64,000 nt of DNA from Halomonas smyrnensis AAD6 (GCF_000265245.1 NZ_AJKS02000006.1:151067-215066); one strand, 5' to 3'; shown: positions 43,732 to 52,677, counted from the first letter of the stretch. Program-made: numbers and translations. The notes: generated from the sequence alone by a model not told the origin.

Positions 43732-45819
43732 ATGCCCCGACGGTCACTCGCCCCCACCCTGATGACGCCCCTGTTGCTGCTGCCCGCCGCCGGGCAGGCC
43801 GCCGAGCTCGCCCTCGAGCCGCTGACGGTCAGCGCATCGCGTCTCGAGCGTGAGCTCTATGCCACGCCCGCCGCCGTGTCGGTGGTGGACGACGAACAGA
43901 TCGCCCGGGGCCAGTCCCGCGAGCGCCTCAACGAGTCGCTGGCCACCGTGCCGGGGCTGTATCTCCAGAACCGTCACAACTTCGTCCAGGGCGAACGGGT
44001 GTCGATCCGCGGCTTCGGCGCCCGCACTCCCTGGGGCGTGCGCGGCATCACGGTGCGCGTCGACGGCATTCCCTACACCCTGCCCGACGGCCAGGCCCAG
44101 CTCGATGCCATCGATCTGGACAGCGCCCGGCGCATCGAGGTCATCCGCGGCCCGGCGGCGGTGCAGTACGGCAACGCCGCCGGCGGCGTGATCGACGTCA
44201 CCACCGCCGACGGCGAGAGCGATCCGGGCACCAAGCTGCGCGTCGAGGGCGGCAGCGACGGCTATCGCAAGCTGGCCCTCAGCAACGGCGGCGTCGAGGG
44301 CCCCTGGTCGCATCACGTCAGCGTCTCGGCGCTGGGCATGGACGGCTATCGCGATCACAGCGAGGTCGAGAAGTACCAGCTCAACGCCAAGCTGCGCCGC
44401 GAGCTAGACGCCGACCGCTCGATCACCGCCATCGTCAACCTGCTCGACAACCCGCGCTCCGAGGATCCGGGAGCGCTGGATGAAGAGGGCGTCGGCGAAG
44501 ATCGGGAAGGCACGCTGGATTCTCTGGGCTATTACTCCTACTCGCCGACGCGTATCGATGCGGGGCAGTCGGTCGACCAGCAGCTGCTCGGCCTCGAGTA
44601 CGAGGACCTGGCCGCCGGCCCCGGCGAGCTGACCCTGCGCGGTTTCTACCTGCAGCGCGACTTCGAGCAGCAGCTGGCCTATGCCGGCCCCCGCAGCACC
44701 GTCGGCGTGGGGAACTTCGTCGCCTACGAACGCGATTACTATGGCGGCAGCGCCGAGTATCGCCAGTCGCTGACCCTGGGCGGCCTGCCGCTGAGCTACG
44801 TGGCCGGCGTCGACGTGGCGCGCCAGGAAGACGAGCGCTACCGCGATGACGTCGCCATCGACGGCGAACATCTCAGGCGCTCCGCCGACGAGACCCAGAC
44901 CGCCACCTCGATCGGCGCCTTCGCCCAAGGCGACCTGGCCCTGACCGACCGCTGGACGCTGTCGCTCGGCACCCGCTTCGACCACACCAGGTTCGACATC
45001 GACGACCACTACCTCGCCGATGGCGACAACGGCGGCGATCGCAGCTTCGACCAGTGGAGCGGCAGCGCCGGGCTGAGCTATCGCTACCGGCCGAACCACC
45101 AGGCCTATCTCTCGACCGGCACCGCCTACGAGACGCCGACCTTCGCCGAGTTCGCCAACCCGACCGGCGTCGGCGGCTTCAATCCGGACCTCGAGCCGCA
45201 GAAGGCCTGGAACCGCGAGATCGGCCTGCGCGGCAGCTTCGTCGATGCCGGCCTCGACTACGACGTAGCGCTGTTCTCGACCCGGGTGCGCGACTCGCTG
45301 ATCTCCTACCAGCTCGAGGGACGTGACCGCGACTTCTATCGCAACGCCGGCCGCAGCCGTCAGGACGGCCTGGAAGTGGCCCTGGGCTGGCAGTTCGCCG
45401 AGGACTGGCGCCTCGACAGCGCCCTGACCCTGGCGCGCTACGAGTTCCAGGACTACGAGGATGAAGACGGCAACTACGACAACCACCGCATCCCGGGCCT
45501 GCCCGAGCGCACCTGGGTCAACCAGCTGACCTGGCAGGGCCTCGGCGAGCGCTTCGCCACCCTGGAGACCCGCTACGTGGGCTCGATGTTCACCGACGAC
45601 GCCAACCGCGTGAAGGTCGACGACGTCTGGCTGGCCAACCTGCGCGCCGGTGACGGCTGGCGCCTCGACGACGACACGATGCTCAAGGCCTACGTGGGCG
45701 TGCAGAACCTGTTCGACCGCGAGCACTACGACAACATCGCCATCAATGCCAACAATGGCCGCTACTTCTATACGGCGCCGGACCGCAGCGTGTACGCCGG
45801 CGTGGAGCTGGCGTTCTAG
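43732..45819 (+). CDS. TonB-dependent outer-membrane receptor
   Basis: Encodes 695 residues. A signal peptide (residues 1 to about 25, ending AAGQAA) is followed by a TonB-box-like LEPLTVSASR. The plug domain has SIRGFGARTPWGVRGITVRV, IDLDSARRIEVIRGP and YGNAAGGVIDV. A 22-strand-type barrel follows and ends with the terminal aromatic VYAGVELAF. The substrate cannot be told from sequence; an iron chelate is likely given the Fur-like site. I chose the ATG at 43732 over 43684, since the earlier start would place the Fur-like site inside the gene. Confidence 0.88.
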   Translation: MPRRSLAPTLMTPLLLLPAAGQAAELALEPLTVSASRLERELYATPAAVSVVDDEQIARGQSRERLNESLATVPGLYLQNRHNFVQGERVSIRGFGARTPWGVRGITVRVDGIPYTLPDGQAQLDAIDLDSARRIEVIRGPAAVQYGNAAGGVIDVTTADGESDPGTKLRVEGGSDGYRKLALSNGGVEGPWSHHVSVSALGMDGYRDHSEVEKYQLNAKLRRELDADRSITAIVNLLDNPRSEDPGALDEEGVGEDREGTLDSLGYYSYSPTRIDAGQSVDQQLLGLEYEDLAAGPGELTLRGFYLQRDFEQQLAYAGPRSTVGVGNFVAYERDYYGGSAEYRQSLTLGGLPLSYVAGVDVARQEDERYRDDVAIDGEHLRRSADETQTATSIGAFAQGDLALTDRWTLSLGTRFDHTRFDIDDHYLADGDNGGDRSFDQWSGSAGLSYRYRPNHQAYLSTGTAYETPTFAEFANPTGVGGFNPDLEPQKAWNREIGLRGSFVDAGLDYDVALFSTRVRDSLISYQLEGRDRDFYRNAGRSRQDGLEVALGWQFAEDWRLDSALTLARYEFQDYEDEDGNYDNHRIPGLPERTWVNQLTWQGLGERFATLETRYVGSMFTDDANRVKVDDVWLANLRAGDGWRLDDDTMLKAYVGVQNLFDREHYDNIAINANNGRYFYTAPDRSVYAGVELAF

Positions 45820-45840
45820 GCCGCGTCTTCCCGCCTCTCT

Positions 45841-45865
45841 CGGGGCCGCCTCAGGGGCGGCCCCG
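45841..45865 (+). terminator. Hairpin after the TonB receptor gene
   Basis: CGGGGCCGCC (45841-45850) pairs with GGCGGCCCCG (45856-45865) around TCAGG. There is no T-run, so it is a possible terminator only. It is 21 bp past the receptor stop. Confidence 0.5.
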
Positions 45866-45888
45866 CGTCGTTGCCAGGAGCCTGCCCG

Positions 45889-46293
45889 ATGAATGACACC
45901 CCCATCCTGCATATCGCCGCCGCCCTGATCGAGGACGCCGAGGGCCGCCTGCTGCTGGTGCGCAAGCGCGGCACCGAGGCCTTCATGCAGGCCGGCGGCA
46001 AGATCGAGCCCGACGAGTCTCCCGCCGAGGCCCTGGCCCGGGAGCTCGAGGAGGAGCTCGGCCAGCCGCCGACACGCCTCGCGCCGCTGGGCGAGTTCCA
46101 CGCGCCCGCCGCCAACGAGCCCGGCCACGGGCTGCGCGCCCATCTGTTCCGCGCCGAGATCACAGGCCCGCTGCAGGCCGCCGCCGAGATCGCCGAGCTG
46201 CGCTGGGTAACGCCGGCCGAGGCCCAGGCGCTGCCGCTGGCGCCGCTGACCCGCGACGAGGTGCTGCCCCGCGCCGGCCTGACCGAGGCCTGA
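45889..46293 (+). CDS. NUDIX hydrolase
   Basis: Encodes 134 residues. The Nudix box GGKIEPDESPAEALARELEE, followed by ELG, spans about residues 37-59 and keeps the Gx5Ex7REUxEExGU pattern. Flanking strands LHIAAALIEDAEGRLLLVRK and ELRWVTPAEAQAL fit the fold. The enzyme hydrolyses a nucleoside diphosphate linked to another group; the substrate is unknown. Start is the ATG at 45889 with AGGAG 8 bases upstream. DUF3565 follows 1 bp after its stop. Confidence 0.88.
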   Translation: MNDTPILHIAAALIEDAEGRLLLVRKRGTEAFMQAGGKIEPDESPAEALARELEEELGQPPTRLAPLGEFHAPAANEPGHGLRAHLFRAEITGPLQAAAEIAELRWVTPAEAQALPLAPLTRDEVLPRAGLTEA

Positions 46294-46294
46294 G

Positions 46295-46516
46295 ATGGAA
46301 CAGCCGATCGTCGGCTATCACCGCGACGACGAGGGCCACTGGGTCGCCGAGCTGGCCTGCGGCCACCATCGGCACGTGCGCCACCAGCCGCCCTGGGCCG
46401 AGCGCCCCTGGGTGACCACCGAGGCCGGCCGCCGCTCGCGGCTGGGCCTGGCGCTGCCCTGCGTCAAGTGCGACCGCGGCGAGCCGCGCGACGCACCGTC
46501 TCTCCTAACCCCCTAG
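46295..46516 (+). CDS. DUF3565 protein
   Basis: Encodes 73 residues matching the DUF3565 pattern: GYHRDDEGHWVAELACGHHR, then HVRHQPPWAERPWVTTEAGR and a second Cys pair CVKCD. The Cys/His set (CGH...C..C) suggests a small metal-binding knuckle. The function is unknown. It directly follows the NUDIX gene (stop TGA, one base, then ATG), so they form an operon. Confidence 0.85.
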   Translation: MEQPIVGYHRDDEGHWVAELACGHHRHVRHQPPWAERPWVTTEAGRRSRLGLALPCVKCDRGEPRDAPSLLTP

Positions 46517-46584
46517 CCAACGGGGCGCATGCGATAGGATAGAGAGACCGCCCTCCCACCATTCCGCCATCGAAGGAGCCCGAC

Positions 46585-48411
46585 GTGGCCATCGCCCTGC
46601 TCTACAACGCCCTGATCTTCCTCGCCGCCGCGGTGCTGATCGTGCCGCTCGTCAAGCGGCTGGGCCTCGGCGAAGTGCTCGGCTATCTGGTCGCCGGCGT
46701 GGTGATCGGCCCCTCGGCGCTGGGCCTGGTGCCGGACGCCGACGCGGTGCTGCAGTTCTCCCAGGTCGGCATCGTGTTCCTGCTGTTCGTGATCGGCCTG
46801 GAACTCAAGCCGGCCCGCCTCAAGCTGATGCGCAAGGCGGTGTTCCACTTCGGCAGCCTGCAGGTGGCCGTGACCACGGCGCTGCTCACCGGCCTGGCCC
46901 TGCTGGCGGGCCTCTCGCCCGCCGCGGCGCTGGTGGCCGGCTTCAGCCTCGGGCTGTGCTCCACGCCGCTGGTGCTGCAGCTGCTGGGCGAGCGCGGCGA
47001 GCTGGGCAGCCGCCACGGCCGCTACGCCTTCGCCCTGCTGCTGTTCCAGGACATCGCCGCCATTCCGGTGCTGGCGGCCATTCCGCTGCTGGCCGGCGGC
47101 GCCTCCCTGGGCGGCGGCTGGACCCACCTGCTGGCCGAGGCGCTGATCGCCGTCGGCGCCTTCGTCGGGCTGATCGTCGGCGGCCGCTACCTGCTGCGCC
47201 CGCTGTTCCGCTTCGCCGCCGGCACCCGCAGCCGCGAGGTGTTCGCCGGCACGGCGCTGCTGGTGGTGATCGGCGCCGCCCTGCTGATGGAGCTGGCCGG
47301 GCTGTCCATGGCCCTCGGCGCCTTCATCGCCGGGGTACTGCTGGCCGACTCCGAGTATCGCCACAGCATCGAGGCCGACATCGAGCCCTTCCGCGGCCTG
47401 CTGCTGGGGCTGTTCTTCATGGCGGTGGGCATGACCGCCCAGATCGGTCTGCTGGCCGAGCGGCCCGGCCTGGCGCTGGGCCTCGCCGCCGGCCTGCTGG
47501 CCGCCAAGTGGCTCTCCATGACGCTCGCCGCGAGGCTCTACCGCAGCGACTGGAAGACGGCGCTGAACCTCGGCGCGCTGCTCTCCCAGGGCGGCGAGTT
47601 CGGCTTCGTGCTGCTCACCGCGGCGGGCGCCGCCGGCCTGCTCGACGCCTCGCTGGTCGGCCTGCTGGTGCTGGTGGTGTCGCTGTCCATGGCCGCCACG
47701 CCGGTGCTGTTCCTGCTCCATGCGCGGCTGATCCGCCCGCTGCTGAAGGCCGACAAGCCGCGCCGCGACTACGACCGGCCGCCACCCACCGGGCCGCAGA
47801 TCATCATCGCCGGCTTCGGGCGCTTCGGGCAGATCATGGGGCGCATCCTGCAGGGGCTGAAGATCCCCTACACGGTGCTCGACAGCAACGCCGAGCGCGT
47901 CGACGTGGTGCGCCGCTACGGCACCGAGATCTACTTCGGCGACGCCTCGCGCATCGACCTGCTGGAGGCCGCCGGCGCCGACAAGGCCCGGGTGATGGTG
48001 GTGGCGATCGGCGACATCGAGACCTCGATGCGCATCGTCCAGCGGGTCAAGCGGCGCTTCCCGCACCTGCGCGTCTACGCCCGGGCGCGGGACCGCTACC
48101 ACGCCCAGCTGCTGATGCGCGCCGAGGTCACCTACATCATCCGCGAGCTGCTGCCGGCGAGCCTGGAGCTGACCCGCGAGGTGCTGGTCGGCGTCGGCAT
48201 CTCCCGCGAGCAGGCCCAGCACACCGTGGAGACCTTCCGCCCCCACGACGAGCGGGCCCTGGAGCGCCAGCTCGAATCGTTCGGCAACAAGCGCGAGCAG
48301 ATCCAGACCATCCAGCAGGCCGCCCGCGAGCTCGAGGAGCTGTTCGAGGCCGACGAGGACATCGCCACCACCGCGCCCGAGCGCCCGCCGGAGCGGCGCG
48401 GCACCACGTGA
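46585..48411 (+). CDS. Monovalent cation:proton antiporter-2 family, KefB/KefC-like
   Basis: Encodes 608 residues. The N-terminal about 385 residues form a 12-helix CPA2 exchanger (LGEVLGYLVAGVVIGPSALG, LLLFQDIAAIPVLA with the ion-site QD, ADSEYRHSIEADIEPFRGLLLGLFF). A Rossmann RCK domain begins near 405 (IIAGFGRFGQIMGRIL). The last 90 residues are charged and helical. KefB/C are glutathione-gated K+ efflux systems; no kefF/kefG partner is adjacent, so gating is uncertain. Start is the GTG at 46585 with AAGGAG 7 bases upstream. Confidence 0.9.
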   Translation: MAIALLYNALIFLAAAVLIVPLVKRLGLGEVLGYLVAGVVIGPSALGLVPDADAVLQFSQVGIVFLLFVIGLELKPARLKLMRKAVFHFGSLQVAVTTALLTGLALLAGLSPAAALVAGFSLGLCSTPLVLQLLGERGELGSRHGRYAFALLLFQDIAAIPVLAAIPLLAGGASLGGGWTHLLAEALIAVGAFVGLIVGGRYLLRPLFRFAAGTRSREVFAGTALLVVIGAALLMELAGLSMALGAFIAGVLLADSEYRHSIEADIEPFRGLLLGLFFMAVGMTAQIGLLAERPGLALGLAAGLLAAKWLSMTLAARLYRSDWKTALNLGALLSQGGEFGFVLLTAAGAAGLLDASLVGLLVLVVSLSMAATPVLFLLHARLIRPLLKADKPRRDYDRPPPTGPQIIIAGFGRFGQIMGRILQGLKIPYTVLDSNAERVDVVRRYGTEIYFGDASRIDLLEAAGADKARVMVVAIGDIETSMRIVQRVKRRFPHLRVYARARDRYHAQLLMRAEVTYIIRELLPASLELTREVLVGVGISREQAQHTVETFRPHDERALERQLESFGNKREQIQTIQQAARELEELFEADEDIATTAPERPPERRGTT

Positions 48412-48422
48412 CAGGAGACCCC

Positions 48423-49616
48423 ATGAGCCATCACAAGGGCACCCGGGAGACTGGCCGCGACCTGCTGGCCGACGTCAGCCTGCCCGCCGCGGTGATCCAT
48501 GAGGCGCCGCTGGCCCATAACCTGGCCTGGATGCAGGCCTTCGCCGAGCGCCACGGCGCGCGGCTGGCGCCCCACGGCAAGACCACCATGACCCCGGCGC
48601 TGTTTCGCCGCCAGCTCGAGGCCGGCGCCTGGGGCATCACGCTGGCCACCCTGCCCCAGTGCCGGGCCGCCTTCGCCGAAGGCGCCACCCGCCTGCTGCT
48701 GGCCAACCAGCTCATCGGCCGCGCCAACATGGCGATCGCCGTCGACCTGGTGCGCGCCGGGGCCGAGCTCTACGTGACCGTGGACGGCCACGACAACGTG
48801 GCGGAGCTGGGCGAGGCCTTCGCCAGCGCCGGCCTGACGCTGCCGGTGCTGATCGAGGCGGGCGTGGCCGGCGGACGCTGCGGCTGCCGAGACGACGCGC
48901 AGATCGCGGCGCTGGCCCGGGACATCGCCGCCCGGCCGGGGCTGACGCTGGCCGGCCTGGAGGGCTACGAGGGCGTGGTCCACGGCGACGATCCGGCGGC
49001 GAGGATTCGTGCCTACGCCGAGCGGCTGGTGGAGAACCTTCACCGGCTGTCGGACGAGGGACTGTTCGGCGTCGCATCGCCGATCGTCACCGCCTCGGGC
49101 TCGGCCTGGTACGACCTGATCGCCGAAACCTTCCGCGACGGCGGCCTCGAGGGCCGCTTCACCCCGGTGCTGCGCCCGGGCTGCTACGTGGTGCACGACC
49201 ACGGGCTCTACCGCGAGGCCCAGCGCGGCGTGCTGGCGCGCCGCCCGGACCTGCACGAGGGCCTGCGCCCGGCACTCACGGTCTACGCCCAGGTGCAGTC
49301 GCTGCCGGAGCCGGGGCTCGCCATCGTGGCGCTCGGCAAGCGCGACATCGGCGGCGACCGCCTGCCCGAGCCGCTGGTGCGCTATCGGGAAGGCGGCCGC
49401 GTCGAGGCGCCGCTGTCGGTGGCGGGCTGGGACGTCACCAAGCAGATGGATCAGCACACCTTCGTCGCCCTGTCAGAAGATGCCGGCGACGTGCGCGTGG
49501 GCGACGTGGTCGCCTTCGGCGCCTCCCACCCCTGCCTGACCTTCGACAAGTGGCGGCTGATCCACCTCGTCGACGACGGCCTGACCGTCGTCGACACCTG
49601 GGAGACGTACTTCTAG
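48423..49616 (+). CDS. PLP enzyme of the D-threonine aldolase / D-serine dehydratase (DSD1-like) type
   Basis: Encodes 397 residues of the alanine-racemase-fold PLP family. LAPHGKTTMTPALFRRQLEA carries the PLP Lys near residue 45. FGASHPCLTFDKWR near the end has the His-x-Cys zinc pair used by eukaryotic-type D-serine dehydratases. VDGHDNVAELGEAF and LIEAGVAGGRCGCRD line the barrel. Members deaminate D-serine or 3-hydroxyaspartate, or cleave D-threonine; the zinc pair suggests a dehydratase/deaminase. It starts 11 bp after the antiporter gene on the same strand. Confidence 0.87.
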   Translation: MSHHKGTRETGRDLLADVSLPAAVIHEAPLAHNLAWMQAFAERHGARLAPHGKTTMTPALFRRQLEAGAWGITLATLPQCRAAFAEGATRLLLANQLIGRANMAIAVDLVRAGAELYVTVDGHDNVAELGEAFASAGLTLPVLIEAGVAGGRCGCRDDAQIAALARDIAARPGLTLAGLEGYEGVVHGDDPAARIRAYAERLVENLHRLSDEGLFGVASPIVTASGSAWYDLIAETFRDGGLEGRFTPVLRPGCYVVHDHGLYREAQRGVLARRPDLHEGLRPALTVYAQVQSLPEPGLAIVALGKRDIGGDRLPEPLVRYREGGRVEAPLSVAGWDVTKQMDQHTFVALSEDAGDVRVGDVVAFGASHPCLTFDKWRLIHLVDDGLTVVDTWETYF

Positions 49617-49626
49617 AGTCTTATCC

Positions 49627-49784
49627 AGGCTTTGTGCGAAAAGTCGACGAGCGAAGGCCAGACAAGGCAAAACTCGGTGAAAAGGCGGAGTTTACAAGCT
49701 GTAAATGAGTACTTTGACCGAGCTCGCGCACGAGCCGATTTTTAACGCCGTATGGGCGAGCGCAGGCACTTTTCGTAAAAGCCT
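49627..49784. repeat. Long palindromic intergenic element between convergent genes
   Basis: Outer arms 49627-49644 and 49768-49784 are inverted copies (AGGCTTT...CGAAAAGT against ACTTTTCG...AAAGCCT). Inner arms CTCGGT/ACCGAG (49673-49678, 49717-49722) and a central hairpin TTTACA-AGC-TGTAAA (49691-49705) nest within it. The element is more AT-rich than the genes and its right end runs into the modC stop codon. It resembles dispersed palindromic elements, but only one copy is in the window. Confidence 0.65.
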
Positions 49785-50925
49785 AGGGCCGCCGGGTATC
49801 AAAGGCCACGCTGCGCACCAGGGCGATGACCGACATGCCCGGCTCGAGTCCCATCTCGTCGAGGGACTTGCGGGTCAGCCGCGCGCGCAGCCTCTGCTCG
49901 TCGGCCCCCTTCTCACCGAGCCGCAGGCGCAGCTCCACGGCGGCCTGCCCGGGCCGCGACGGCCCGATCTCCTCGACCGTCGCGCGCAGCCGGTTGCGGT
50001 AGCTGATGGCGCCAGGTTCGTCCAGGGCCAGCGCCACCTCGCGCACCGGGATGCGCAGCCGCAGCCGCGTGCCGGGCGCGGCGTCCACCGCGGGCAGCGT
50101 CAGCCGCTGGCCGTCGGCCAGGCGCAGCCGGCTGAGCGCATAGTGCGGGTCGTGTTCCTCCACCGTCGCCGTGACCAGGGTCGCGGCATCGAAGCCGCCC
50201 AGCCGCTCGGTGAGCTCGAAGCGCTGCAGCAACGCGTTCAGCGGGCCGTCGGCGACCACCCGGCCCTGCTCGAGCAGCACCAGGTGGTCGGCGATGGCGG
50301 TCAGCTCGTCGGGATCGTGGCTGACGTAGACGATGGGAATGTCGATGTCGCCGGCCAGCCGCGCGATGTAGTCCAGGAGCTCCTGCTTGCGGGCGCCGTC
50401 GAGGCCGGTCAGCGGCTCGTCCATCAGCAGCAGCCGCGGCTCGCTGAGCAGCGCCCGGCCGATCGCCACCCGACGCGCCTCGCCGCCGGACAGCGTGCCC
50501 GGGAAGCGCTCCAGCAGCGCGCCGATGCCGAGCAGCTCGACCACGGCATCGAAGCGCTCGCGTCCGGCGCCGCGCATGCCGTAGGCGAGATTGCCGCGCA
50601 CCCGGTAGTGGGGAAACAGCCTCGGCTCCTGGAACACCACGCCCAGATGGCGCCGATGCGGCGGCACCCGGATGCCGCGCCCGGTGTCCACCAGCGTCTC
50701 GTCGCCGAGGCGGATCGCCCCGCGGTGCGGCGCATCGAGCCCGGCGATCATCCTGAGCAGGCTGGTCTTGCCGCTGCCCGAGGGGCCGAACAGCGCGGTC
50801 ACGCCGCTCGCAGGCAGCGCCAGCGATGCCGACAGCGAGAAGTCGCCGAGGCGCTGCTCGACGTCCAGGGTCAGCGCCGAGCGCGCGCCGGCGGCGCCGT
50901 CATGGGCGGCGGTCACATATGACAT
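49783..50925 (-). CDS. modC: Molybdate ABC transporter ATP-binding protein ModC
   Basis: Encodes 380 residues. The ATPase domain has Walker A GPSGSGKTS, Q-loop VFQEPRLFPHY, signature LSGGEARRVAIGRALL, Walker B LLLMDEPL and the H-loop SHD. A C-terminal TOBE/Mop region (about residues 295-375, from ISYRNRLRATVEEI) can bind molybdate. I chose the ATG at 50925 (AAGGGAG 5-11 bases upstream); the frame further upstream runs into the structured repeat and is not coding. It lies downstream of modA and modB on the same strand, but separated from modB by that 177-bp repeat. Confidence 0.94.
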   Translation of the reverse strand: MSYVTAAHDGAAGARSALTLDVEQRLGDFSLSASLALPASGVTALFGPSGSGKTSLLRMIAGLDAPHRGAIRLGDETLVDTGRGIRVPPHRRHLGVVFQEPRLFPHYRVRGNLAYGMRGAGRERFDAVVELLGIGALLERFPGTLSGGEARRVAIGRALLSEPRLLLMDEPLTGLDGARKQELLDYIARLAGDIDIPIVYVSHDPDELTAIADHLVLLEQGRVVADGPLNALLQRFELTERLGGFDAATLVTATVEEHDPHYALSRLRLADGQRLTLPAVDAAPGTRLRLRIPVREVALALDEPGAISYRNRLRATVEEIGPSRPGQAAVELRLRLGEKGADEQRLRARLTRKSLDEMGLEPGMSVIALVRSVAFDTRRP

Positions 50926-50967
50926 GGCACTCCCTTGGGACTCATTCCAGGCACTCGAAGAAATCCT

Positions 50968-51144
50968 GCCGGGGCAAGGCGTCGCGAGGGCGCTATGAAC
51001 CCATCCCTGGGCGCTACTTTGGCCCTGCAGCGCTCTCGCGTCCTGCTCCGCTTGCAGGACCGGTGCTGGCCATCCATGGCCAGCCCGTTCGGCGAGGGTC
51101 GCCTCACCCATGGCCAAAAACCCCTCGCTATGCCTTGCCCCGGC
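50968..51144. repeat. Structured repeat family, copy B (long form)
   Basis: The 177-bp element has a perfect 13-bp terminal inverted repeat (50968-50980 GCCGGGGCAAGGC with 51132-51144). A 3x3 internal loop (GTC/TAT) follows, then the inner stem GCGAGGG/CCCTCGC. The core matches copy C at all but one base. TTTGGCC (51018-51024) pairs with GGCCAAA (51112-51118), and the 87-nt apical part holds sub-hairpins GTCCTGC/GCAGGAC, GCTGGCCAT-CC-ATGGCCAGC (51065-51084) and GGCGA/TCGCC. It lies between modB and modC, starting 9 bp after the modB stop. Confidence 0.88.
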
Positions 51145-51153
51145 ATCCCAGAC

Positions 51154-51849
51154 TTACCCATCGCGCTGGCGAAGCCGGCGCCGGGCCCGCCGGGCCAGCC
51201 ACTCCGAGGCCACCAGCGAGACCATGGCGATGATCACCGACAGCGCGCACAGCCGCGCCGCCGCGCCTTCCTGACCGGGAGTCTGGATCAGCGTGTAGAG
51301 CGCCAGCGGCAGGGTGCGGGTCTCGCCGGGAATGTTGGCGGCGAAGGTGATGGTGGCGCCGAACTCCGACAGCGCCCGGGCGAAGGCCAGCACGGTGCCG
51401 GTCAGAAGCCCCGGCAGCGCCAGCGGCAGGGTGATGGTGAACAGCACCCGCAGGCGGCCGGCGCCCAGGGTGCTGGCCGCGGCCTCCAGGTCGACGTCCA
51501 CCGCCTCCAGCGACAGCCGCACGGCCCGCACCAGCAGCGGGAAGGCCATCACCCCGCCGGCCACCGCCGCGCCCTGCCAGCTGAAGGGCAGGCTCACCGC
51601 GAACCACTCGTTCAGCCACCGGCCCAGCCAGCCCTGGCGGCCCAGCGACAGCAGCAGCAGATAGCCGACCACCACCGGCGGCAGCACCAGCGGCAGGTGC
51701 AGCACGCCGTCGAGCAGCGCCTTGCCGCGGAACTCGCGGCGCGCCATCAGCCACGCCAGGGCGATGCCCGGCACCAGGATCCAGGCCACCGCGGTGCCCG
51801 CCACGCGCAGGCTGATCAGGATGGCCTCGACCTCCACCGGCGACAGCAT
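51154..51849 (-). CDS. modB: Molybdate ABC transporter permease ModB
   Basis: Encodes 231 residues with five to six hydrophobic segments. The BPD_transp_1 EAA loop is visible as EAASTLGAGRLRVLFTITLP, which contacts ModC. The start LSPVEVEAILISLRVAGTAVA and VLPPVVVGYLLLLSLG are typical ModB. It forms the membrane channel for molybdate or tungstate. It follows modA by 3 bp. The structured repeat begins 9 bp after its stop. Confidence 0.94.
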   Translation of the reverse strand: MLSPVEVEAILISLRVAGTAVAWILVPGIALAWLMARREFRGKALLDGVLHLPLVLPPVVVGYLLLLSLGRQGWLGRWLNEWFAVSLPFSWQGAAVAGGVMAFPLLVRAVRLSLEAVDVDLEAAASTLGAGRLRVLFTITLPLALPGLLTGTVLAFARALSEFGATITFAANIPGETRTLPLALYTLIQTPGQEGAAARLCALSVIIAMVSLVASEWLARRARRRLRQRDG

Positions 51850-51852
51850 CGA

Positions 51853-52677
51853 CTAGCCCTCGGCGCCGTCGGCGGCCGGCTCGGTGCCGGCGGCGTCGAA
51901 ACCGAAGCGGGTGAAGATGGCCCGGGCCTCGGCGCCGCCCAGCCAGGCGCGGAAGGCCTCGGCGGCGTCATCGGCCGGCGGGTCGATCAGCGCCACCGGG
52001 TAGCGGATCGCCGGATGGCTGTCGCGCGGGAACTGGCCCAGCTCGTGCACCCGGTCGCTGGCCAGGGCATCGGTGCGATAGACGATGCCCAGCGGCGCCT
52101 CGCCGCGCTCGACCAGCGCCAGGGCGGCGCGCACGTTGTCTGCCCGGGCCAGGCGCGGGGCCAGCGCGTCCCACTCGCCGAGGGACTCGAGCGCCTGCCT
52201 GGCGTAGATGCCGGCCGGCACGTGGTCGGGATCGCCCACCGACAGGCGTTCGCCGTCGGCCAGCAGCGCGCCGAGCGGCGTGCCCTCGCCGGGGGTGAAG
52301 GACGCCGGCTCGTCGGCGGCGGCGATCAGCGACAGGCGATTCTGCAGCAGGTCGGCCCGCTCGGCGAGTTCGATGCCCTGCTCGCCCAGCCAGTCCATCC
52401 ACTGCTCGTTGGCGGAGAAATAGAGGTCGGCCGGCGCGCCCCGGGCGACCTGGCGGGCCGCGGTGGACGAGGAGGCATAGACCGGCACCACGTCGACGTC
52501 GTGGCTCGCTTCGAAGCGCGCGATGGCGCTGTCCAGGGCATCGGTGAGCGAGGCGGCGGCGAAGATGTGCACCTTGGCGGCGGGCTCGGCCCGGGCCGGC
52601 ACGACGGCGGCGCCCAGCGCCAGGACGAGGCCGGCGCCGAGGACGCGCAGCGGATGACGAGCGGTGCACGACGGCAT
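51853..52677 (-). CDS. modA: Molybdate-binding periplasmic protein ModA
   Basis: Encodes 274 residues with a signal peptide (about residues 1-30, ending ARA). The mature N-terminus HIFAAASLTDALDSAIARFE is the ModA oxyanion-binding loop with the Ser ligands. YASSSTAARQVARGAPADLYFSA supplies further ligands, and VGDPDHVPAGIYARQALE is characteristic. It captures molybdate for ModB/ModC. The 70-bp gap to the ModE-like gene upstream is suited to a promoter; I see no convincing ModE palindrome or Moco riboswitch there. Confidence 0.94.
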   Translation of the reverse strand: MPSCTARHPLRVLGAGLVLALGAAVVPARAEPAAKVHIFAAASLTDALDSAIARFEASHDVDVVPVYASSSTAARQVARGAPADLYFSANEQWMDWLGEQGIELAERADLLQNRLSLIAAADEPASFTPGEGTPLGALLADGERLSVGDPDHVPAGIYARQALESLGEWDALAPRLARADNVRAALALVERGEAPLGIVYRTDALASDRVHELGQFPRDSHPAIRYPVALIDPPADDAAEAFRAWLGGAEARAIFTRFGFDAAGTEPAADGAEG

